NCBI GenBank assembly: GCA_902578115.1
Contig: CACHBR010000007.1
Location: forward strand, 1 to 49,572
Reading direction: 5' to 3'
Origin: an uncultured Pelagibacteraceae bacterium
GTDB taxonomy: Bacteria > Pseudomonadota > Alphaproteobacteria > Pelagibacterales > Pelagibacteraceae
DNA length: 49,572 nucleotides
The number at the start of each line of letters is the position of its first letter. The first letter of the stretch is position 1. A program made the translations under genes and the position numbers. The notes below the pieces were generated by a model. The model was not told where the DNA came from. It did not search any database and saw only the letters and a program-made list of their open reading frames with translations. Shown here in pieces: positions 14,837 through 23,672 of the stretch.

Positions 14837-16643
14837 AGTTCTTCTCTTTTTTTTAATTTACCCATTTTATTCTCATTCTGTCGAATTGAATGAATATGGT
14901 TTAAATCATAACAGTTTTTCTGAATTACAAGAACTAAGAACAATATATATCACTGGAGAAGAAGCAAATTATATAGACCCAGAAGACACTGAAAACTTAG
15001 CTAATATAAAAGATTTTTATTTAAATATTAATTTTTTATCTGATGAGGAAAATACAATTTATCAATTTTGCTGTAGATCTAAAAGTGATCTCAACGGATT
15101 CTATAAGGGCACAATAAATGGAGCAAAAGAAAAATTTAAAACCTTAAGTCCTAGAGAGGTTCATGGCTTAGATAAGCAAATTGAAGTAAAAAATTATTTA
15201 GTATTTGATAAGGGCAAATTAACAAAATCAGTTTATATTAAGGATAATAAATATAATATTTTGCAAATAACCCCTGAAAAAAAAACTTACTCACTGCTTT
15301 TTAATTCTCAATTAAAATTCAAAAATACTATTCCATCATTGGATAAAGTTAATTGGCGCGATATACCTTTAAGTGATTTTGCTTTATTGATAGAGCTTAG
15401 ACCTAATTATACCCAAATCTCAGATGTAGCTTCAAGTGTTACTCTTTTTAAAATACCAAAAATGGGTTTGTTTATTATTTCAGATGAAAAAAGTAATAAG
15501 GTGATTTATACAGACGAAAATCTTAAAAAAGTAAAATATCACGGAGATTATAACGAAAATGCTGATTTACAAAATCCGTCTAGTTTTCTAAATCCAACAT
15601 TATTAAATTTTTTACCTACCGAATTCAAAAAAATATTAGATAAAGGACGAGAAATAAATTCAAATTATCCATTAAATTACAATTTAGATGACATTATGAA
15701 TTTAGTAAGCAATGTTGAAACATTTTACGCTGACAATGTTAATTTTGCTAAACAAAAAGAAAGTGAGCTACAAAGTGCAATACAAAAAAAACAAGCTGAA
15801 CTCAAAGCAGAGCAGGATAGGATTAAAGCGGAAGAATTAAAAGCTGCTCAAATAGAAGAAAGAAAAGCGCAAGAAGAACGTCAAAAAATTTTAGATCAAA
15901 AAGCTGAAGAAGAAAATCAAAGAATGTTAGCCGAATATGAGGCGGCAGAAGCTGAAGAAAAAAGACAAAAATATTTGCAATATGGTCTGATAATTCTCTT
16001 AATTGGTGGATTAATTGCTTTTATATTTTTCACTAATTTTTTAGATAATTTACAAAAATTTTTAAAGCAAATATTTAGTAAATTTAAAAAGAAGAAAGTG
16101 AAAAGTTACTTACCTAAGGATTATGGAAAAAAGAAAGGTAAACAAAAAAAACAACTGGGCATCTGGTGGGCTGATTGGGCTAATAGTTATGAAAAACCAT
16201 TATCTGCAACACTAATTGTCACTTTTAGTTATATAGTAGGTGTGATCGTAGTTTCCCAGATCTTAAAAATTACAGAACTTGAAAATAATGATAACGTAAT
16301 TTCTATTACGGTTATATTATTCCTGGTTCCCGTTTATCATATATTTAAGCTTTGGGCAGGAATAATTCATTATCATTGCCCTAAGTGCAAAAGAATACAT
16401 GCTGGTGAAATATATTCATCTGCCCATATTGGATCACAGCAAAGAGCAAAAAAATACAGAGTTCAAGATAATAGAACGTTAAAATATAGAGATCACCGAG
16501 GTATTGGCCAAAGGCACAACTATACAATAGAAAGAGACGAAACTGGTGTTGAACAAGTTGATACTTATCATAATAAAGCTAAGTGCCTACTTTGTAACCA
16601 TAAGTGGGAATATAATTCTTCAACATCAACAAGGGTACGATAA
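14811..16643 (+). CDS. Large membrane protein with coiled coil and C-terminal zinc ribbon, unknown
   Basis: A 610-residue protein. Signal peptide about residues 1-25; an exported region to about residue 310 with no recognised domain; an alanine/glutamate/lysine-rich coiled coil at about 315-395; a membrane helix (YGLIILLIGGLIAFIFF) at about 397-414; a basic cytoplasmic loop with IWWADWANSYEKPLSATL; two further helices; then a C-terminal zinc-ribbon-like domain with HCPKCKRIHAG and KCLLCNHKWEY (two CxxC pairs). The start at 14811 has AGGAC upstream and begins the signal peptide; a TTG 21 bases earlier is rejected. I know no family with this architecture. It may sense or scaffold envelope components. 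Confidence 0.75.
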   Translation: MKKLWKTFKVLLFFLIYPFYSHSVELNEYGLNHNSFSELQELRTIYITGEEANYIDPEDTENLANIKDFYLNINFLSDEENTIYQFCCRSKSDLNGFYKGTINGAKEKFKTLSPREVHGLDKQIEVKNYLVFDKGKLTKSVYIKDNKYNILQITPEKKTYSLLFNSQLKFKNTIPSLDKVNWRDIPLSDFALLIELRPNYTQISDVASSVTLFKIPKMGLFIISDEKSNKVIYTDENLKKVKYHGDYNENADLQNPSSFLNPTLLNFLPTEFKKILDKGREINSNYPLNYNLDDIMNLVSNVETFYADNVNFAKQKESELQSAIQKKQAELKAEQDRIKAEELKAAQIEERKAQEERQKILDQKAEEENQRMLAEYEAAEAEEKRQKYLQYGLIILLIGGLIAFIFFTNFLDNLQKFLKQIFSKFKKKKVKSYLPKDYGKKKGKQKKQLGIWWADWANSYEKPLSATLIVTFSYIVGVIVVSQILKITELENNDNVISITVILFLVPVYHIFKLWAGIIHYHCPKCKRIHAGEIYSSAHIGSQQRAKKYRVQDNRTLKYRDHRGIGQRHNYTIERDETGVEQVDTYHNKAKCLLCNHKWEYNSSTSTRVR

Positions 16644-16662
16644 ACATTAGAAATCTATGTTT
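16642..16662. terminator. Weak stem-loop between two convergent genes
   Basis: AAACA / TGTTT plus TAG / CTA form an eight-pair stem with one bulged base around an AAAT loop, starting on the stop codon of the large membrane protein gene. The 51-base gap to the convergent DUF3833 gene is A/T rich. Probably a weak terminator for the plus strand; the strength is doubtful. Confidence 0.35.
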
Positions 16663-16694
16663 ATTAATAGAGAATAAAATCTTTCAATATTTTT

Positions 16695-17219
16695 TTAATT
16701 TTTAACAAAAACCACAGTCAAATCAGCTACTCTAAAACCAAACTTTGTCATTTTAGCTCTGTTGATTGCAATGGTGTCACTTTGTTTAAATATCCAATCA
16801 TCAAATGTGATTTTTATTTCTTTTCCTTTTACAGGGACAAGTAAAACATACTCTAATTTGAAAGCTGATCCATAAGAGAAACCTTTTGCTGTTCCAACAA
16901 CATCTGCAGCTGTACCCTCATAATTATGTTCATCTTTTTTTATAATTTTCCATTGTCTTGTTTGAACTTCGCCATCTGACCAATTAAATTTTTCGTCAAG
17001 AATTAATTGTTTACCGTCCCACTTTCCATCTAGGTCCGCTGAAAATTGTCTTGTAACTTTACCACCTCTATTTTGAAGCACACCATACGCTTTGACATTT
17101 CCATTTAAAAATTCCTCAATAATTAGTCTTGGTTTTTGATCTTTAAAGTCTTCTGGTTTCATTCCTGCTACACAATTCGTTAAAAACAATGTTAAAAATA
17201 AGGTTAAAATATATCTCAT
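16695..17219 (-). CDS. DUF3833 lipoprotein
   Basis: A 174-residue protein with lipobox LTNC (Cys16) and the DUF3833 pattern: FLNGNVKAYGVLQNRGGKVT, FNWSDGEVQTRQWKI, YEGTAADVVGTAKG and the C-terminal MTKFGFRVADLTVVFVK. It is predicted to form a lipocalin-like beta barrel anchored in the envelope. DUF3833 genes recur beside CFA-synthase-like methyltransferases, DUF1365 and an FAD oxidoreductase, as they do here, so a role in carrying or presenting modified lipid is plausible but unproven. It is the last gene of the long gcv transcription unit, three bases after the methyltransferase gene. Confidence 0.88.
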   Translation of the reverse strand: MRYILTLFLTLFLTNCVAGMKPEDFKDQKPRLIIEEFLNGNVKAYGVLQNRGGKVTRQFSADLDGKWDGKQLILDEKFNWSDGEVQTRQWKIIKKDEHNYEGTAADVVGTAKGFSYGSAFKLEYVLLVPVKGKEIKITFDDWIFKQSDTIAINRAKMTKFGFRVADLTVVFVKN

Positions 17220-17222
17220 TTT

Positions 17223-18410
17223 TTATTCATTCCTAAATGAAAATTGTATTAAATCAATATTTTTAGCTCTAAAACCAGCCTCACAATAAGAAAAATAAAA
17301 ATCCCAGATTTTTTTAAATGAATTATCAAAACCTTGTTGTGAAATATTATTCCAAGAACCTATAAAGTTTTCTCTCCATTTACTCAACGTATGTGAGTAA
17401 TGTATACCGTATGAATTATATCCACTCAAAGTTAGTCCAGTTTTCTTTGTGTAATCTTTTATTGATTGTAAGGAAGGTAAAAAACCTCCTGGAAAAATAT
17501 ATTTTTGTATAAAATCCTGGTTTTTTTTGTATCTATCAAAAAGTTCATCTTTAATAATAATTGCTTGAATAGCCCCAACCCCATTCGGTTTAAGATTATT
17601 CTTAATTGTTTTAAAATATCTATTTAAATTCTTCTCTCCGACTGCTTCGATCATTTCTATAGAGGCTATTGCATCATATTTATCTTTCAAATCTCTGTAA
17701 TCTAAAAATTTTACTTTAACTTTATTTTGTAAACCTAAAAGGTTTATTCTTTTTTTTGTAAACTCAAATTGTTTTTGTGAGATCGTGATACAATCAAGTT
17801 GAACATCATAATTTTTTGCAAGATGTTCAGCAAAACCACCCCATCCACATCCTATTTCTAAAATTTTATCTCCCGGTTTTGGTTTTATTAAATTTATAAG
17901 TTTATTGTATTTATTAATTTGAGCTTTTTCTAATTCTTGACCAGGTTTATCAAAAATACCACATGAATAAGTTAATGTTTTATCTAGCCAAGTAGAGAAA
18001 AATTCATTGCCTAAGTCATAATGTTTTGAAATATCTTCAACACTTTTTTTCTTTGTGTTTGATATAAAAAGTTTTTTGAAAATACTGCTTATACCTGAAA
18101 TATTTAATATTCCTGAAAATTCGTGGGTTATGTTTATATTTTTTGCAGTTAACTCAATCAAAGAAGGTAAATTTAAAGTCTCAAATTCGTTTTTAATATA
18201 ACTCTCTCCTAAAGCACTACTACCTCCCCTTATAATATTAAAATAAAACTTTGGATTATGGATTTTAATTTTTGCTGATAAAGAACTTTCTTGATTTCCA
18301 AATTGATGTATTTTTCCATCGTAGTTTTCTAGTGAAAGCTTTCCATCCTTAATATAGTTCAATTTTTTTAGAACGAAATTTTCAGAGATTTTATAAGGAC
18401 TAAAATTCAT
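17223..18410 (-). CDS. cfa: Cyclopropane-fatty-acyl-phospholipid synthase-family methyltransferase
   Basis: A 395-residue SAM-dependent enzyme. The N-terminal domain (about 1-115) is the lipid-binding part; YSCGIFDKPG (about 150) holds the conserved Cys; ILEIGCGWGGFAEHL (about 187-201) is the SAM site; IEMIEAVGEKNL and KYIFPGGFLPS are core family motifs. Family members add a methylene or methyl group to double bonds of membrane phospholipid acyl chains. Because it sits with an FAD oxidoreductase and DUF1365, it may make a methylated or furan fatty acid rather than a cyclopropane. It overlaps DUF1365 by four bases. Confidence 0.93.
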   Translation of the reverse strand: MNFSPYKISENFVLKKLNYIKDGKLSLENYDGKIHQFGNQESSLSAKIKIHNPKFYFNIIRGGSSALGESYIKNEFETLNLPSLIELTAKNINITHEFSGILNISGISSIFKKLFISNTKKKSVEDISKHYDLGNEFFSTWLDKTLTYSCGIFDKPGQELEKAQINKYNKLINLIKPKPGDKILEIGCGWGGFAEHLAKNYDVQLDCITISQKQFEFTKKRINLLGLQNKVKVKFLDYRDLKDKYDAIASIEMIEAVGEKNLNRYFKTIKNNLKPNGVGAIQAIIIKDELFDRYKKNQDFIQKYIFPGGFLPSLQSIKDYTKKTGLTLSGYNSYGIHYSHTLSKWRENFIGSWNNISQQGFDNSFKKIWDFYFSYCEAGFRAKNIDLIQFSFRNE

Positions 18411-19168
18411 TTTTCTACAGATAAATTATTTTTAACTTTCGAATTTTTCTTAACAAGTTTAACTCCTTTCTTCCACAACCTTAATGCTTCAAAGTGTATC
18501 GCCATTATAATTTTTATAGTCATCATTGGGTGTTTAATGAAATTTTGAACTAATTTTTTTGTGGATATTTGTTCTTTCTTTCCAATCTGGCATGCTGAAA
18601 GTAGCATCCCCTCATTGTCAGTTTGTTTAATAAATATACTTAAAGTTTCCTTTGGTTCGGCTAATCTAAAATTATAAGCAGTTTCCATCTCCATGAATGG
18701 CGATACATAAAGCTTTTTATTACAAGTTTGTGTAATTATTTTTTCATTTTTTTGAACCGGAAAAATATAAGTATGTTGCTCATTAAAAGTATTCTTTACT
18801 TCATAAAGAATTGCTCTTAATTCGTTATTTTCATTGTAGCAATAAAAAATGCTTAATGGATTGAAAACATAACCAAAAATTCTTGGGAAACATAAAAGTT
18901 TAATCTTTGTAACTTTAAAATTTATATTATATTTTTTTAAACTTTTCATAACCCAGTCTCTAAGATTGCCGCCATCCCTGTCACCATGATCTTTATTATA
19001 AAAACTAAATATATTAAATTTATTGAATGAAAAAATTGATATTTTTTTTTGTAAATCCCCAAGTTCATCTAAATCAAAGAAAATAGAAAAGGTTTTATAT
19101 GAAAAAAAATGTCTTTTCGGTTTAAATCTTCGATGCGTTACTATACCTTTGTATATACACGTCTCCAT
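18407..19168 (-). CDS. DUF1365 protein
   Basis: A 253-residue protein with the DUF1365 pattern: HRRFKPKRHFFSYK at the N-terminus, DHGDRDGGNLRDW, the core LCFPRIFGYVFNPLSIFYCY and EVKNTFNEQHTY, then SPFMEMETAYNFR. No biochemical function is established; the family is found almost only beside CFA-like methyltransferases and FAD oxidoreductases. An ATG at 19168 with GAGGGG four bases upstream is the best start; an ATG one codon earlier and a TTG at 19198 are in frame. It begins within the last 50 bases of the FAD oxidoreductase gene, so the two are translationally coupled. Confidence 0.88.
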   Translation of the reverse strand: METCIYKGIVTHRRFKPKRHFFSYKTFSIFFDLDELGDLQKKISIFSFNKFNIFSFYNKDHGDRDGGNLRDWVMKSLKKYNINFKVTKIKLLCFPRIFGYVFNPLSIFYCYNENNELRAILYEVKNTFNEQHTYIFPVQKNEKIITQTCNKKLYVSPFMEMETAYNFRLAEPKETLSIFIKQTDNEGMLLSACQIGKKEQISTKKLVQNFIKHPMMTIKIIMAIHFEALRLWKKGVKLVKKNSKVKNNLSVEK

Positions 19169-20408
19169 CATTCCCCTCGAATTGTTTGAGCATTTCAAGA
19201 GAGGATTTTAATCCATCCTCGTGAAAACCATAACCAAAATAACTTCCTGAAAACCATACCCTTTTATTTCCCTGCAAGTCTTTTAAACGATTTTGCATCT
19301 CAAAACTTTTATTATTTAAGTATGGGTGAGTAAAATTTATTTTTTTAATAATTTTACTGTCTTTGATTTTTGTAATTGGATTTAAAGTAAGAAAGTAATT
19401 TATATTTGTATCTAAATTTTGTAGTTTATTTAACCAGTATGTAACACATGTTTTTGTTAAATCTTTTTTTGATATAGAATTCCAACTTGACCAAGCGTTT
19501 GTTTTATTAGGCATCAAATCCACATCTGTATGTAAATACGCCTCATTAGATATATATGTAAATTCATTAAGAATTTCTTTTTCATCATTTGAAGGATTAT
19601 CGATGAGTTTTAAACTCTGGTCAGCGTGACATGCTAACACTACATGATCATAGTCTCTATATTCACCAGGGGTATTAATAAAAATTCTTACATTGTCATC
19701 ACTTCTTATGATTTTTTTAATTTCATAATTTTTAAAATATTCTCCATTAATTTTATCTAAAACTTTAGAAACATAATTTCTACTTCTATTTGTAACTGTG
19801 TACCACTGGGGTCTATCTTTTAATTTGAAAAGACCATGGTTATTAAAAAAATTTAAAAATAATTCAAATGGTATATCTCTAGCCTTAGAGAATGGCATAG
19901 ACCAAATTGCAGCTACCATTGGTATTATATGATAATTGACAAAATATTTTGAAATCTTTGAATTGTCTAAATAATTACCCAGGGTTAAATTCTTCAAATC
20001 TTTTTTTAACAATACTGGTGCAGATTTATAAAAAGATATAATTTCATAAATCATTTTAATAAAATTAAAATTAAAAAGATTATTTTTTCTTGCAAATAAT
20101 GAATTAAATCCGGTTCCTCCGTATTCTATATTCGAATCCTTTACAGAAACCGAAAAAGACATATCACTTTTCTCATAGGGTACTTTTAATTCTTCAAAAA
20201 AATTAATTAAATTTGGATAAGTAGTTTTATTAAAAACAATAAAACCAAGGTCTACTGGTACTTTTTTATTTTTTTCCTTTATATCGAAAGTATATGAGTG
20301 TCCGCCAAAATGATCATCTTTTTCAAAAAGATCAACTTCATTTTTTTTGGATAGATAGTAAGCAGATGATAATCCCGAAATTCCAGATCCAATGACGGCA
20401 ATTTTCAT
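19122..20408 (-). CDS. FAD-dependent (amine-oxidase-like) oxidoreductase of the CFA cluster
   Basis: A 428-residue flavoprotein. The N-terminus MKIAVIGSGISGLSSAYYLS is the Rossmann GxGxxG FAD site; the DLFEKDDHFGGHSYT strand ends in the ribose-binding Glu; and the C-terminal VWFSGSYFGYGFHEDGLKSS closes the FAD site. It belongs to the NAD(P)/FAD-binding family found next to DUF1365 and CFA-like genes. The likely substrate is an acyl chain of a membrane lipid, oxidised or desaturated before or after methylation; that is inference from context. It starts five bases after the gcvP stop, so it belongs to the same transcript. Confidence 0.9.
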   Translation of the reverse strand: MKIAVIGSGISGLSSAYYLSKKNEVDLFEKDDHFGGHSYTFDIKEKNKKVPVDLGFIVFNKTTYPNLINFFEELKVPYEKSDMSFSVSVKDSNIEYGGTGFNSLFARKNNLFNFNFIKMIYEIISFYKSAPVLLKKDLKNLTLGNYLDNSKISKYFVNYHIIPMVAAIWSMPFSKARDIPFELFLNFFNNHGLFKLKDRPQWYTVTNRSRNYVSKVLDKINGEYFKNYEIKKIIRSDDNVRIFINTPGEYRDYDHVVLACHADQSLKLIDNPSNDEKEILNEFTYISNEAYLHTDVDLMPNKTNAWSSWNSISKKDLTKTCVTYWLNKLQNLDTNINYFLTLNPITKIKDSKIIKKINFTHPYLNNKSFEMQNRLKDLQGNKRVWFSGSYFGYGFHEDGLKSSLEMLKQFEGNDGDVYIQRYSNASKI

Positions 20409-20413
20409 TAAAT

Positions 20414-23281
20414 TTATGCAGCCTCATCCTTGTATTCATCGAGACTTGGACAAGTACAAACTAAATTTCTGTCTCCATACACATTGTCTACTCTTGCTAC
20501 TGGTGGCCAGAATTTATTATCTTTTAAATATTCTTTTGGAAACGCAGCTTCTTCTCGAGTGTAAGAATGTTTCCATTCATTAGAACTTAACTCTAAATAA
20601 GTATGAGGAGCATTTTTTAGAGGATTATCTTTTTTGTCAAAATTTCCTTTATCAACTTTGTCAATTTCCTCTTTGATTGATATTAATGCGTTACAAAAAC
20701 GATTCATTTCGTCTAATCCTTCACTTTCAGTTGGCTCTATCATCAATGTTCCTGCAACAGGCCAAGACATTGTTGGAGCGTGGTAACCGTAGTCGATCAG
20801 TCTTTTTGCTATATCTTCTTCTGAAATTCCTGATTTAGCTTTAATAGGTCTTAAATCAATTATACACTCGTGAGCAACGTTTCCATTTTTTCCAGTGTAT
20901 AAAACTTTATAAAATTTTGATAATCTTTTTGAAATATAGTTTGCATTTAAAATTGCTACTTGAGATGCCTTTTTTAAACCTTCAGCTCCCATCATTTTAA
21001 TATACATCCATGATATAACTAAAATACTTGAGCTTCCCCAAGGGGCAGCGGATACTGAACCAAGGCTTTTATCAGTGCCAATACTTTTTATAACTGAATG
21101 ATTTGGTAAAAAATCTTCTAAATGTTTTGCACATGCTATCGGACCCATACCTGGTCCACCACCACCGTGAGGTATACAAAATGTTTTATGAAGGTTTATG
21201 TGGCAGACGTCTGGACCAAATTTACCAGGTTTAGCAATTCCAACTAAAGCATTTAAATTTGCACCATCCATATATACTTGGCCGCCAGCTTTGTGAACGT
21301 AGTCGCATATTTCTGTAATCTTTTCTTCAAAAACTCCATGTGTCGAAGGATATGTAACCATTAGTGCCGCGAGATCATTAGAGTATTTGTCAACTTTACT
21401 TTTTAAATCTTTTAAGTCTACATTTCCGTCTTCATCGCAATTCACAACAACAACTTTCATACCACACATTTGTGCACTAGCTGGATTAGTTCCATGTGCA
21501 GATTCTGGAATTAGACATATATTTCTATTTTTTTGTTTATTGTTGATATGATATTTTCTAATTGTCATTAATCCAGAGTATTCCCCTTGTGCTCCAGAAT
21601 TTGGTTGAAGCGAGACAGCATCAAAACCAGTAATTTCTTTTAAATCATTTATTAAGTCATTAAACAAAACCTTATAACCTTTCATCTGATCCTCGGGTAC
21701 AAATGGATGAGGTAAAGAAAATTCTTTCCATGTAACTGGTATTAGCTCAGCTGTTGCATTTAGCTTCATTGTACAAGAACCTAGGGCAATCATCGATCTA
21801 TTTAGGGCAATATCACAATCTTCTAGTCTCTTAAGATATCTAAGCATCTCTGTTTCTGAGTGGTATTTATTAAAAATTGGATGGGTCAAATATTTTGAGG
21901 TTCTTAATAGATTTTTTGGCAAATTATTCAGCTCTACGTTCACCGAGTTATCATATTCTTTTTTAACTCCAAATACTTTCAGAAGAATATTTACATGCTT
22001 TATCTTCTTTACTTCATCAAAAGCAACCGATAAAGTTTTTTTGTTTACCCTCCTTAAGTTTATTTTTTCTGCTAAAGCTTTATTAAAAATGGTTTCAGTT
22101 TTTTCATTTGTTTCAATTGTGACTGTATCAAAAAAGCTTTTAGAAAATATTTTAAAACCATTCTCCTCTAAGCTGTCAGCAAATATTTTTGCAAGTTTCG
22201 ATGTTCTATTTGCAATTTTTAAAATACCTTCAGGTCCATGATAGATTGCATAAGCAGCTGAAATTATTGCCAAAAGTGCTTGGGCAGTACAAATATTACT
22301 TGTCGCTTTATCTCTTCTTATGTGTTGTTCCCTTGTTTGAAGAGATAATCTAAAAGCCTTTTTTCCATGTCTATCAACTGAAACACCAATTATTCTACCT
22401 GGCATGGATCTTTTAAATTCCTCTTTTGTTGCAAAAAAAGCTGCATGCGGGCCACCATATCCCATGGGAATACCAAATCTTTGAGCACTACCAACAGCAA
22501 TGTCTGCGCCAAGTTCCGCAGGAGTTTTAAGTCTTGCTAGTGATAAAAGATCACAAACCATTATTGCCTTGCCTTCTCTTTTATGAATTAAACTAATGGC
22601 CTCGCTTGGGTCTTTTATGTCTCCTAAAGTTCCTGGGTAAGCTAAAACCCCACAAATTATTTTATCTTCGATTTTATTTAGTTCTTTATCTTCACTACCA
22701 ACGATAATTTCTATCCCGAATGGCTCAACTCTTGTTTTGATAATATCTATTGTTTGTGGGTTACAAGAACTTGATACAAATATTTTTTTTGAATCACCTT
22801 TGTCTAATCTTTGACAAAGACCTACTGCTTCTGCAGCAGCAGTCCCTTCGTCCAATAATGAAGCATTTGCGATATCCATTCCGGTCAAATCCATAATGAC
22901 TTGTTGGAAATTTAATAACATTTCTAATCGACCTTGTGCTACCTCTGGCTGATAGGGCGTGTAAGAAGTATACCAACCAGGATTTTCCAATATATTTCTT
23001 AGTATTACGTTAGGAGTAATTGTATTGTAATAACCCATTCCAATAAAATTTCGATAAATTTCGTTTCTCTTAGAAAGTAGCTTTAATTTCTTTAAAGCAT
23101 CATTTTCTGACATTGGTTGGTCAATTTTTAAATTATCTTTTATAAGTATTTTTTGAGGAACAGTTTTTTCTATTAAGTCCTCAAGAGATTGAGCACCAAC
23201 TTTTTTGACCATGGTATTTTCTTCATGACTTGTTGGTCCAATATGTCTTCGAATAAATTCTTTAGAAGTATCTTCAATCAT
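20414..23281 (-). CDS. gcvP: Glycine dehydrogenase (decarboxylating), P-protein
   Basis: A 955-residue PLP enzyme, full length for the single-chain form (both GcvP1-like and GcvP2-like halves). It begins FIRRHIGPTSHEE, has the YQPEVAQGRLEMLLNFQ block in the first half and INLHKTFCIPHGGGGPGMGP in the second, where the Lys binds PLP. It decarboxylates glycine and hands the aminomethyl group to GcvH. It is the third gene behind the glycine riboswitch and lies one base after gcvH. It is followed at once by a lipid-modification cassette. Confidence 0.98.
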   Translation of the reverse strand: MIEDTSKEFIRRHIGPTSHEENTMVKKVGAQSLEDLIEKTVPQKILIKDNLKIDQPMSENDALKKLKLLSKRNEIYRNFIGMGYYNTITPNVILRNILENPGWYTSYTPYQPEVAQGRLEMLLNFQQVIMDLTGMDIANASLLDEGTAAAEAVGLCQRLDKGDSKKIFVSSSCNPQTIDIIKTRVEPFGIEIIVGSEDKELNKIEDKIICGVLAYPGTLGDIKDPSEAISLIHKREGKAIMVCDLLSLARLKTPAELGADIAVGSAQRFGIPMGYGGPHAAFFATKEEFKRSMPGRIIGVSVDRHGKKAFRLSLQTREQHIRRDKATSNICTAQALLAIISAAYAIYHGPEGILKIANRTSKLAKIFADSLEENGFKIFSKSFFDTVTIETNEKTETIFNKALAEKINLRRVNKKTLSVAFDEVKKIKHVNILLKVFGVKKEYDNSVNVELNNLPKNLLRTSKYLTHPIFNKYHSETEMLRYLKRLEDCDIALNRSMIALGSCTMKLNATAELIPVTWKEFSLPHPFVPEDQMKGYKVLFNDLINDLKEITGFDAVSLQPNSGAQGEYSGLMTIRKYHINNKQKNRNICLIPESAHGTNPASAQMCGMKVVVVNCDEDGNVDLKDLKSKVDKYSNDLAALMVTYPSTHGVFEEKITEICDYVHKAGGQVYMDGANLNALVGIAKPGKFGPDVCHINLHKTFCIPHGGGGPGMGPIACAKHLEDFLPNHSVIKSIGTDKSLGSVSAAPWGSSSILVISWMYIKMMGAEGLKKASQVAILNANYISKRLSKFYKVLYTGKNGNVAHECIIDLRPIKAKSGISEEDIAKRLIDYGYHAPTMSWPVAGTLMIEPTESEGLDEMNRFCNALISIKEEIDKVDKGNFDKKDNPLKNAPHTYLELSSNEWKHSYTREEAAFPKEYLKDNKFWPPVARVDNVYGDRNLVCTCPSLDEYKDEAA

Positions 23282-23282
23282 A

Positions 23283-23663
23283 TTAATTAGGGTTGTCCTT
23301 TACAAATTTTTCATAATCAGTTTGATTCATTAAAGTATCTAATTCAGATTTATTTTTGATTTTTATTTTAAAAAACCAACCATTATTTTCAGGATCTTTA
23401 TTAACATTTGATGGGTCATCGACAATTGGTTGGTTAGTTTCTAATATCTCTCCAGATACAGGAGTATAAACATCACTTGCGGCTTTTGTTGACTCAACAA
23501 CTGCTGCTTTTTCCTCTTTTTCCAAACCTTTTCCTTTTTCAGGAAGCTCAACGAAAACAATATCTCCTAACATTTCAGTAGCGTGTTTGCTTATACCAAC
23601 CGTTGCTGTTTCCCCGTCTAACATTATCCATTCATGTTTTTTTGAATATTTTTTTTCACTCAT
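23283..23663 (-). CDS. gcvH: Glycine cleavage system H protein
   Basis: A 126-residue lipoyl carrier. The lipoylation site is Lys60 in [20 protein letters not shown], and the N-terminal [10 protein letters not shown] and C-terminal [13 protein letters not shown] are standard. It shuttles the aminomethyl group from GcvP to GcvT. GGAGG stands seven bases before the ATG, giving a strong ribosome site. It lies nine bases after gcvT. Confidence 0.98.
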   Translation of the reverse strand: MSEKKYSKKHEWIMLDGETATVGISKHATEMLGDIVFVELPEKGKGLEKEEKAAVVESTKAASDVYTPVSGEILETNQPIVDDPSNVNKDPENNGWFFKIKIKNKSELDTLMNQTDYEKFVKDNPN

Positions 23664-23672
23664 TTTTTCCTC

